Shown piece by piece: positions 1-5,283 of a stretch of DNA of 6,465 nt. The notes below the pieces were generated by a model. The model saw only the letters and a program-made list of their open reading frames with translations, was not told the origin of the DNA and made no database searches. Origin of the DNA: Desulfobacterales bacterium CG23_combo_of_CG06-09_8_20_14_all_52_9 (GTDB taxonomy: Bacteria; Desulfobacterota; Desulfobacteria; Desulfobacterales; UBA2156); NCBI GenBank assembly GCA_002771315.1, contig PCSF01000212.1:247-6711 (forward strand). The letters run 5' to 3'. A program made the translations under genes and the position numbers. Position 1 is the stretch's first letter. Every line of letters starts with the position of its first letter.

Positions 1-1
1 T

Positions 2-610
2 TTCAAGGTGATCGGAGACAAGGTCATCATCGCCGATGGAGACGAGGTCTTTCTCTGGAAGACGGAAGGCGAGCCCTTTGAAGCCGGCGGCCGTTACACG
101 GTCTTTAGAACCCAGCCCATCCCCGGTTCCCTGGCGCCGCCCGAGCTGGGAGTCCATCATTATTTGACCGGCGTGGTGGAAGTCACCGACGTCAAGCCCC
201 AATACGCCGTGGCCACCGTCATCAAATCCTATCGGCCGATCAAGATCAACGACCTCATCATGCCTTATGAAAAACGCACCCCCATCATCCCTCTGGCCCG
301 GTGTCAAAAAGGCCTTAACGGAACCATCGTGGCCTCGGAAGAAAATCTCAAGCTCATGGGGGACGGGCATATCGCCTTCATCGACAAGGGGCGCCGGGAC
401 GGGGTCGCACCCGGGCAACAATATCTGATCTGCGAATATGACCAGAGGATAAAACCCGGCACCCATCAGGAGGTGACGGTGGGTCCTATCGATTTCGGGA
501 CGATCCTGGTGCTGTCAGCCGAGGAGAGGGTTGCCACCGTGGCGATTACCCAGACGGACAGAAAGGTCTCCGCGGGCGATCGGTTCCGCGCTCCGTCCCT
601 GATGGAATAG
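2..610 (+). CDS. C-terminal part of a probable LysM-domain cell-envelope protein (5' end outside window)
   Basis: The reading frame is open from the left edge to a TAG at 608-610, giving about 203 visible residues. A GTG at 8 could be read as a start, but the frame runs on upstream with no stop and there is no ribosome site, so I treat the gene as 5'-truncated by the window. The visible part is soluble, beta-rich and without membrane segments. It has a GDKVIIADGDEVFLW opening, a YLTGVVEVTDV segment and a DKGRRDGVAPGQQY segment. From memory, this style matches the C-terminal half of Desulfobacterota proteins that carry an N-terminal LysM peptidoglycan-binding domain. The LysM domain itself would lie outside the window, so it is inferred and not seen. 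The likely role is cell-wall binding or envelope structure. The substrate is unknown. The gene converges on the ATPase gene at 2465-4300. Confidence 0.6.
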   Translation, partial: FKVIGDKVIIADGDEVFLWKTEGEPFEAGGRYTVFRTQPIPGSLAPPELGVHHYLTGVVEVTDVKPQYAVATVIKSYRPIKINDLIMPYEKRTPIIPLARCQKGLNGTIVASEENLKLMGDGHIAFIDKGRRDGVAPGQQYLICEYDQRIKPGTHQEVTVGPIDFGTILVLSAEERVATVAITQTDRKVSAGDRFRAPSLME

Positions 611-708
611 GCCGCATTTTCCTTTCGACGGAAGGTCGATCAGCTCTGCTCCCAGGCCGCAGCACATGAATTGTGGTGCGCCTGCGATGTGTTGTTCTCC
701 AAACGCTT

Positions 709-730
709 CAGGGCACCCCCTGCCGTTTTT
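709..730 (+). terminator. weak intrinsic terminator candidate after the LysM-type gene
   Basis: CAGGG (709-713) can pair with CCCTG (718-722) around a 4-base loop. CCG and then five T residues (726-730) follow. An alternative register pairs GGCA (712-715) with TGCC (721-724). The stem is short, and the site lies about 100 bases past the stop codon, so this is only a candidate for ending transcription from the left-edge gene. Confidence 0.28.
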
Positions 731-738
731 CAAGAAAT

Positions 739-864
739 GATGGCTTCGTAAAAAGTCCAATTTCTGCGTTGCGCTTCATCCCGTTGCGATTTCGACGTAC
801 GATAAGTACGCCTCATCACACGGGATTCGCGACGTCTTGAACTTGATCTTTTTACTTTGCCATC
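739..864. repeat. nested imperfect palindrome, MITE- or REP-like element
   Basis: Several arms share one centre near 802. GATGGC (739-744) pairs with GCCATC (859-864). After a symmetric 3-base mismatch, GTAAAAAG (748-755) pairs with CTTTTTAC (848-855). Further in, ATCCCGT (778-784) pairs with ACGGGAT (820-826), and CGTAC (796-800) with GTACG (806-810) around a 5-base loop. A single-stranded copy could fold into one long hairpin. It encodes no protein. The outer arm GATGGCTTCGTAAAAAGTCC closely resembles the end of dispersed intergenic repeats I recall from Desulfobacterales genomes. That is memory and was not searched. Candidate roles are a non-autonomous mobile element or a REP-like repeat. 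It is too long and interrupted for a simple terminator. Confidence 0.7.
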
Positions 865-878
865 TGATTTTTTAACCT

Positions 879-894
879 TTGACGAGTTCGTCAA
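879..894. repeat. 16-base palindrome TTGACGAGTTCGTCAA
   Basis: TTGACGA (879-885) is the exact reverse complement of TCGTCAA (888-894), with GT between. It lies between the long palindrome and the toxin promoter. It may be the second end of the same repeat family or a protein-binding site. Nothing in the sequence decides between these. Confidence 0.45.
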
Positions 895-915
895 GAAATA
901 CCCCCTATCCAAAAT

Positions 916-961
916 TTTTAATTGCATTTTAATACATATTTGTTATATATTGCAATTAAAA
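916..961. promoter_or_regulatory. perfect 11-base inverted repeat, probable autoregulatory operator of the toxin-antitoxin pair
   Basis: TTTTAATTGCA (916-926) is the exact reverse complement of TGCAATTAAAA (951-961), with a 24-base spacer. The left arm overlaps the candidate -35 box. The right arm covers the region just past the -10 box, where transcription would begin, and ends 2 bases before the ribosome site. AbiEi antitoxins of other systems are known to bind inverted repeats in their own promoter and repress it. By analogy the protein at 1871-2449 probably binds here. The binding is inferred. The dyad itself is seen. Confidence 0.6.
922..951 (+). promoter_or_regulatory. candidate sigma-70 promoter of the toxin-antitoxin pair
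   Basis: A weak -35 (TTGCAT, 922-927, 3 of 6 matches) is followed 18 bases later by a good -10 (TATATT, 946-951, 5 of 6 matches). An overlapping TATATA at 944-949 gives a 16-base spacer. Transcription would begin near 958, leaving a leader of about 17 bases. The surrounding AT-richness fits a promoter. Confidence 0.45.
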
Positions 962-963
962 GC

Positions 964-968
964 AGGGG
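964..968 (+). promoter_or_regulatory. ribosome binding site of the toxin gene
   Basis: AGGGG lies 6 bases before the ATG at 975. It supports this ATG as the start of the nucleotidyltransferase. Confidence 0.6.
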
Positions 969-974
969 CAACTC

Positions 975-1868
975 ATGAAAAACGATGATCGTGTCAGAAC
1001 CCGGAAGTCCGAAATCGCCCAATTGATCATCCTCGAATCCCTTTTTTCTTTTCGTAAGAGCAGAGAAATGATTTTTCAGGGGGGTACGGCCATTCGATGG
1101 TTTTACGGCGGATTGAGATTTTCGGAAGACCTCGACTTCGTCACATTACTTCCGAGAAAACAAACAGCATCACTGATGGAATCCGCCCGAGAAACAATTA
1201 AAAGACGGATGGCAGCAAATTTCGGAACGGGTTCATTGACTCTAAATGAGAAAAGAGGTCACCCTGCAAACTATAAAGCATTTGTCCGCTTCCAGCCTGC
1301 CGCCGCAAGAAACAAAATTTCCGTGAAACTGGAATTTGAAGCATTGGTGCCGGGAATGAAACCTGATATGGACGCAAAAATCATGCAGGCGTCCCCTGCT
1401 GTGTCCCATTTCCTCCGAGAAGGCGGATTCAAAACGCCGGGAATGCCTGTGATCGTCAACGTCGAAACCGCTCAGGAGATCCTATCGGACAAACTCCGGG
1501 CGCTTTTGGAACGGCCCTACAAAAAGGGGAGAGACTTCTTCGATGTCTGGTTCTTAACGGAAACGCTTCGGATCGAGCCGGATGCATCCATGCTGAAACG
1601 AAAGCTGGAAATGTATGAAGTCCCCTTTACCATCCGTACTCCCATTTCTTTTTATACCCAACCGGACCTGCCGGAAAGCAAAACCGGACAGAACCTTTCC
1701 AGGGAAATCCACCAGGATCTATCCCGGTTTCTCGAACCTGAAACCGTCGAAGTCCTTTCATCAAGCGGTTACAGGAAACTCATTTCGGCGGTGCAGAAGG
1801 CTTTTGAAAAAATCATGGACCAAGGCGTCATTGATTTAAATCACAGCCCAAAGCGGTTCGGGGCGTAA
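975..1868 (+). CDS. AbiEii/AbiGii-family nucleotidyltransferase toxin (type IV toxin-antitoxin)
   Basis: This 297-residue protein has the motifs of the AbiEii (COG2253) branch of the DNA polymerase beta-like nucleotidyltransferases. Motif I is GGTAIRWFYGGLRFSEDLDF (residues 36-55). Ser50, Asp52 and Asp54 should form the metal-binding catalytic centre. Motif II is KLEFE (118-122). Motif III spans K173, R180 and the RDFFDVWFL stretch (186-194). All key acidic residues are present and the length is normal, so the enzyme looks active. Relatives stop growth by transferring nucleotides to targets; for the MenT relatives the target is the acceptor end of tRNA. The target here cannot be told from sequence. 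There is no signal peptide, so it should be cytoplasmic. It is the first gene of a two-gene operon, 2 bases before its antitoxin. A sampled line near its start (1021-1080) is only 21 G/C in 60, which suggests acquisition. Abortive phage defence is a plausible role. Confidence 0.9.
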   Translation: MKNDDRVRTRKSEIAQLIILESLFSFRKSREMIFQGGTAIRWFYGGLRFSEDLDFVTLLPRKQTASLMESARETIKRRMAANFGTGSLTLNEKRGHPANYKAFVRFQPAAARNKISVKLEFEALVPGMKPDMDAKIMQASPAVSHFLREGGFKTPGMPVIVNVETAQEILSDKLRALLERPYKKGRDFFDVWFLTETLRIEPDASMLKRKLEMYEVPFTIRTPISFYTQPDLPESKTGQNLSREIHQDLSRFLEPETVEVLSSSGYRKLISAVQKAFEKIMDQGVIDLNHSPKRFGA

Positions 1869-1870
1869 AC

Positions 1871-2449
1871 ATGAGACAAAACCCCTTTCCGGCCATCGAC
1901 ATCCTCAGGCGATTACCCGCCCCGCTTTTCACATCCTCCGATGCGGCGAAACTGATTGCAAATGAAAACACGTTCTTGTACCGGGCCTCGAAAAAGGGGC
2001 ATGTGAAAAAAATCGCCAATCGCATTTACTGGAATGTGCTTTTCAGCGCCGATCCCCCCACCGTAGAGGCGGTGGCCTGCTTCGCCCGGAAGCCTTCCTA
2101 TGTCTCCTGCGAGTGGGCGCTTAATTACCATGGCATCCTGCTTCAAACCCCCAGGGTATGCACCGCCGTCACGCTTCATCCCGGCATCGGAAAAAGAAAC
2201 CGGATCCATTATGAAGGCTTTGTCATCGAATACTCCGGGATCGCGGAAAAACTGTATCTGCCCGAAGAGATTTTAAATCTCGAATATTTTCTCATGGCCA
2301 CGCCGGAAAAGGCGCTCCTGGACACTGTGTATCTTCGAAAGCACCTTCCCTTTGCCGATGAATTGGAGACGGGAATGCTGGATAAAACCAGGCTGGTAAA
2401 AGCCGCCGCCCGGTATCCCGAGCGCGTGCGGAAGGCAATTTCTCTCTGA
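1871..2449 (+). CDS. AbiEi-family antitoxin and probable autorepressor
   Basis: This 192-residue protein should neutralise the adjacent nucleotidyltransferase and repress the operon. The N-terminal 55 residues look like a winged helix-turn-helix: LFTSSDAAKLI (19-29) as the helix part and KKGHVKKIANRIYW (41-54) as the wing. The middle carries YVSCEWALNYHGIL (77-90) and the later part ATPEKALLDTVYL (143-155), both typical of AbiEi proteins. It ends in a short helical tail and looks complete. The ATG follows the toxin stop by 2 bases, with GGGG (1860-1863) 7 bases upstream, so translation is probably coupled. In classical abiE operons the antitoxin gene comes first; here it comes second. A sampled line (2101-2160) has 33 G/C in 60, closer to the host genes than the toxin's 5' end is. 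The gene ends 15 bases from the convergent ATPase stop, with no obvious terminator between. Confidence 0.85.
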   Translation: MRQNPFPAIDILRRLPAPLFTSSDAAKLIANENTFLYRASKKGHVKKIANRIYWNVLFSADPPTVEAVACFARKPSYVSCEWALNYHGILLQTPRVCTAVTLHPGIGKRNRIHYEGFVIEYSGIAEKLYLPEEILNLEYFLMATPEKALLDTVYLRKHLPFADELETGMLDKTRLVKAAARYPERVRKAISL

Positions 2450-2464
2450 AAAACTGCCCGCCCC

Positions 2465-4300
2465 CTACCCATGCTCCCAGGTTACCCGCAACACTTCCTG
2501 GTAAGTGGTGACACCCGAGAGCATCTGACGAATGGAATTTTCCCTCATGGTCACCATCCCTTCCCGCTTGGCAATGTCCTGCATGGCACTTATGTCCGCA
2601 TTGGAAACGATGAGCTTCTTGATGGACTCGGTGCAGGATAATACCTCAAAGATCGCTGTGCGCCCCAGGTAGCCGGTTCCGCGGCACTTCAGACACCCTT
2701 TCCCGCGTTTCAGACGGATGCGCCCATCCTTCCCGGGATCGAGTCCCATCTCCCTGAGTTCCAAAGCCTCCATTTCAAAGGTTTCCACACAGTAGTTGCA
2801 GATCTTCCTCACCAGGCGCTGTCCCAGGATTCCGATGAGCGTGGACTGGATTAAATACGGCGGGACACCCAGCTCCAAAAGCCGTGTGATGGCCGAGGCC
2901 GCATCATTGGTGTGCAAGGTAGAAAGGACCAGGTGCCCGGTGAGGGCGGCCTGGACCGCGTTTTCCGCGGTTTCCAGATCCCGCATTTCACCGATCATGA
3001 TGATGTCCGGATCCTGACGCAGGATGTTGCGCAGGATGGAGGAAAAAGTGACTCCGGCCAGGGGCTGAACTCCGATCTGGTTGAAGGACTCGTGCACCAT
3101 TTCAATGGGGTCTTCCACGGTGGTGACATTGACCTCGGGAGAAGAGATGGTCCTCAAGGTGGAATACAGGGTCGTCGACTTGCCGCTTCCGGTGGGGCCG
3201 CATACCAGGACGATGCCGTGGGGCTTGTTAATGAAGTGGTTGAAGCGGATCAGGTCGGTGGCGGAAAAACCCAAATTCTCCAGGTCCTGAAACAGGATAT
3301 CCGGATCCATGATACGCAGCACGACCTTCTCCCCGAACGCCACCGGAATGGTGGATACCCGGATCTCCACCTCCACGCCCCCCTTGTCCATCTTAATGCG
3401 GCCGTCCTGGGGCCGGCGCTTCTCCGCCATGTCCATCCGAGACAGGGTCTTGATCCGGCTCACGATAGCCGAATGGACGGCCTTGGGCAGATCATAGACA
3501 TTGTGCAGCATCCCGTCGATGCGCATCCGCACCTTACTGGTGTTGCGCTTGGGCTCGATATGGATATCGCTGGCCCGTTGTTCAAAGGCGTAGGTGAAGA
3601 GATAGTTTACCGCGTTGACGATGTGCTGGTCTGTGGAGGGAAGCTCGTCGGCGGGCCTCAATTTGACGTACTGCTCCAGGTTCCCGAGATCCACCATGGG
3701 ACCGGTAAACTGCATCTCGGCTTCCGAGATGGAGCGCTTGAATCCGAAAAATTCCTGGATGAGCTTGACGATATCGCTCTTGGGACTCACCACGGGGTTG
3801 ACCTTCATGAGGCTGGCCCGGGTGATATCATCCATGGCCTCCATGTTGAAGGGGTTGGGGGTCGCCACGGTCAGGGTGCCCTCTTTCACTCCGATGGGAA
3901 GGACCAGGTGGCGCATGGCAAACGTACGGGGAATGGTGGTGGTCACCAGATTGAGATCGAGTTTGAGCGGATCGATTTTCTTATAAGGGATATTCCAGGC
4001 CCGGGCCAAAGCCTCGTAGATAGCATCCTCGTCCAACTTCAGGGCGGAATTGTCGGCCCGCTCCATGTTCAGGGCCGCAATCAGATCCACTGAGTCGAAT
4101 CCATCAGCGGCATGTCCTGCAAGTGTCGGATGAGACCCTTTCCCATCCGCCTGGCGTTCCCGCTTTTTATAGAGGGTCACACCCCGGGTCAAAACTTGCT
4201 GGGCCTGCAATTTGGAGATCAGGCCCTTTTTATACAAGATCTCACAGACGGAGCGGATCGATAAGGGGGCTTTATCGCCGTTTGAAGGAAGCATTTCCAT
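2465..4300 (-). CDS. GspE/PulE/PilB-family type II secretion or type IV pilus assembly ATPase
   Basis: This complete 611-residue hexameric cytoplasmic ATPase should power pseudopilus or pilus assembly. The N-terminal region (about 13-48 and 90-190) resembles the T2SSE_N/MshEN domains that contact the membrane platform; residues 50-85 look like a linker. The ATPase core has SDIHIEP (244-250), an arginine-rich segment with EKRRPQDGR (293-301), Walker A GPTGSGKST (368-376), Asp box VEDPIE (395-400), Walker B DPDIIMIGE (430-438) and His box TGHLVLSTLHTNDA (454-467). A zinc-binding tetracysteine follows (C501, C504, C536, C539). All catalytic residues are intact. GspE and PilB cannot be separated on this evidence, and no gspF, gspG or pil gene is in the window. 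The start is uncertain: AAGG (4304-4307) lies 3 bases before the first ATG but 9 before the ATG at 4294, which may be the real start (609 residues). Confidence 0.93.
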   Translation of the reverse strand: MEMLPSNGDKAPLSIRSVCEILYKKGLISKLQAQQVLTRGVTLYKKRERQADGKGSHPTLAGHAADGFDSVDLIAALNMERADNSALKLDEDAIYEALARAWNIPYKKIDPLKLDLNLVTTTIPRTFAMRHLVLPIGVKEGTLTVATPNPFNMEAMDDITRASLMKVNPVVSPKSDIVKLIQEFFGFKRSISEAEMQFTGPMVDLGNLEQYVKLRPADELPSTDQHIVNAVNYLFTYAFEQRASDIHIEPKRNTSKVRMRIDGMLHNVYDLPKAVHSAIVSRIKTLSRMDMAEKRRPQDGRIKMDKGGVEVEIRVSTIPVAFGEKVVLRIMDPDILFQDLENLGFSATDLIRFNHFINKPHGIVLVCGPTGSGKSTTLYSTLRTISSPEVNVTTVEDPIEMVHESFNQIGVQPLAGVTFSSILRNILRQDPDIIMIGEMRDLETAENAVQAALTGHLVLSTLHTNDAASAITRLLELGVPPYLIQSTLIGILGQRLVRKICNYCVETFEMEALELREMGLDPGKDGRIRLKRGKGCLKCRGTGYLGRTAIFEVLSCTESIKKLIVSNADISAMQDIAKREGMVTMRENSIRQMLSGVTTYQEVLRVTWEHG

Positions 4301-4312
4301 TTACCTTGAATA

Positions 4313-4343
4313 GTTATCTATCGGACACCCTGCATAAAGTCAA
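4313..4343 (-). promoter_or_regulatory. candidate sigma-70 promoter of the ATPase gene
   Basis: On the minus strand TTGACT (4343-4338, 5 of 6 matches to the -35 consensus) is followed after 17 bases by TAGATA (4320-4315). The overlapping GATAAC (4318-4313) is a better -10 match at a longer 19-base spacing. Both lie just upstream of the ribosome site, so the leader would be very short. The 167-base gap to purQ suggests that the ATPase gene has its own promoter. I saw no clear terminator for purQ in the same gap. Confidence 0.4.
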
Positions 4344-4467
4344 CCCTCATGCGGGGCCGTATTCACATGATATCGGGTCCACCATCCATCCGGCAAAAGA
4401 CAGACAGGGAGGAAAGTGCCCAAAATCTTAACACAACTTCGATATGGCAGATAAAAGGACCTGGGCA

Positions 4468-5283
4468 TTAACGCATGAGAAATTCAACGGCGTTTTGAAA
4501 GAGGCGGATTCCCAGATGACGGGGGAAACTTGTCGGATGCCCCTGACGTTTGCTGATCTCCTTTCCCATCGTCCATTCAGGATGGTTGGACGGGTGGTTA
4601 AAGCCTTCCGGGTGGGGCATGAGGCCGAAGACCCGACCGGTGGGGTCGCAGATCCCGGCGATATCATGCAGGGAGCCGTTGGGGTTTTCGGGAAAACGGC
4701 CCTGGGCCGGATTCCCGTCGGGAAGGGCGTAACGCAAGGCTACCTGTTCGTTTTCGATAAGGCGCTTCAGGGTAGAAGGATCGGTGAAAAACTTACCTTC
4801 CCCATGCCGAACGGGAAGCTCCAGGTGATCCAGACCCTGTGTAAAAACGCAAGGAGATCTTGGATTGACCTTTAATGTGACCCAGTCGTCTCTGAAATTC
4901 CCGCAGTCGTTTCCCACCAAGGCCACACAACGGCGCCGGCAGTCGCTTTCCAGCCCCGGCAAAAGGCCCAGGTTGACCAGTGTCTGGAACCCGTTGCAGA
5001 TCCCGATGACCAGGCCTCCTTTTTGGATGAACTCGATCAACGACCCGCCGATGTGGGTGCCCATGCGAACCGCCTGGATCACGCCGGCGCCGTGGTCGTC
5101 GCCCCACGAAAATCCGCCCACGAATGCCAGGATTTGATAGGCCTCGATGGAAACGGATCCGTCAATGAGGGAATTGATATGGACCCTTTCCGCATCGGCG
5201 CCGGCAAGGCCGAAAGCGTAAGCGGTCTCGTGGTCGCAGTTGAGGCCGTAACCGGCAAGGACCAACACCTTGACGCGCCTCAT
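4468..5283 (-). CDS. purQ: phosphoribosylformylglycinamidine (FGAM) synthase, glutaminase subunit PurQ
   Basis: This class I glutamine amidotransferase frees ammonia from glutamine and passes it to PurL, which converts FGAR to FGAM with ATP in de novo purine synthesis. GYGLNCDHE (11-19) and GGFSWGDD (56-63) are family signatures. The nucleophile is Cys96 in GICNGFQ (94-100), and His224 with Glu226 in MPHPEG (222-227) completes the triad, so it should be active. At 271 residues it is longer than the roughly 225-230 usual for small PurQ. HGEGKF (160-165) and the extended tail after the triad recall the glutaminase domain of large single-chain FGAM synthases. The start overlaps the purL stop as ATGA, and GGAGG lies 6 bases upstream, so the two subunits are translationally coupled. 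Confidence 0.95.
   Translation of the reverse strand: MRRVKVLVLAGYGLNCDHETAYAFGLAGADAERVHINSLIDGSVSIEAYQILAFVGGFSWGDDHGAGVIQAVRMGTHIGGSLIEFIQKGGLVIGICNGFQTLVNLGLLPGLESDCRRRCVALVGNDCGNFRDDWVTLKVNPRSPCVFTQGLDHLELPVRHGEGKFFTDPSTLKRLIENEQVALRYALPDGNPAQGRFPENPNGSLHDIAGICDPTGRVFGLMPHPEGFNHPSNHPEWTMGKEISKRQGHPTSFPRHLGIRLFQNAVEFLMR

Larger units (their letters stand above)
730..899. repeat. pair of 9-base direct repeats bracketing the palindromic element
   Basis: TCAAGAAAT occurs at 730-738 and again at 891-899. The left copy ends exactly where the nested palindrome begins (739). The right copy starts 26 bases after the palindrome ends (864), inside the right half of the 879-894 palindrome. This could be a target-site duplication left by insertion of a 152-base element (739-890), or it could be chance. 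Confidence 0.3.
611..974. other. 364-base non-coding region with repeats and the toxin promoter
   Basis: No convincing gene lies here. The short minus-strand frames at 515-760 and 730-927 are arginine- and serine-rich, run through the palindromes and have no family character. The left third (611-708) holds nothing I recognise apart from a small hairpin around CCTTT/GAAGG that has no T-run. The middle holds a hairpin plus T-run (709-730) and the nested palindrome (739-864). The right third holds a 16-base palindrome (879-894) and the AT-rich promoter and operator region of the toxin gene. Line 901-960 is only 13 G/C in 60 bases, against 34 in 60 for a sampled line in the ATPase gene (3001-3060). 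Confidence 0.7.

Noticed and set aside
617..636. Small hairpin CCTTT/GAAGG as terminator of the left-edge gene
   Set aside because: It has a five-pair stem including a wobble and no T-run after it.
739..864. CRISPR or tRNA-like structure in the palindromic region
   Set aside because: There is one folded unit with no repeat-spacer periodicity and no cloverleaf.
515..927. Two short minus-strand frames (81 and 65 residues) in the left non-coding region
   Set aside because: One overlaps the end of the LysM-type gene, the other runs through the palindromes. Their low-complexity Arg/Ser composition argues against real proteins.
2912..4093. 393-residue open frame on the plus strand, antisense to the ATPase gene
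   Set aside because: It lies wholly inside a well-supported gene on the other strand. Its translation is His-, Gly- and Asp-rich with no family features, as expected for antisense frames in GC-rich codons.
4424..4467. TGCCCA/TGGGCA inverted repeat after purQ as a terminator
   Set aside because: The arms are only 6 bases, the loop is about 30 bases or more, and no T-run follows.
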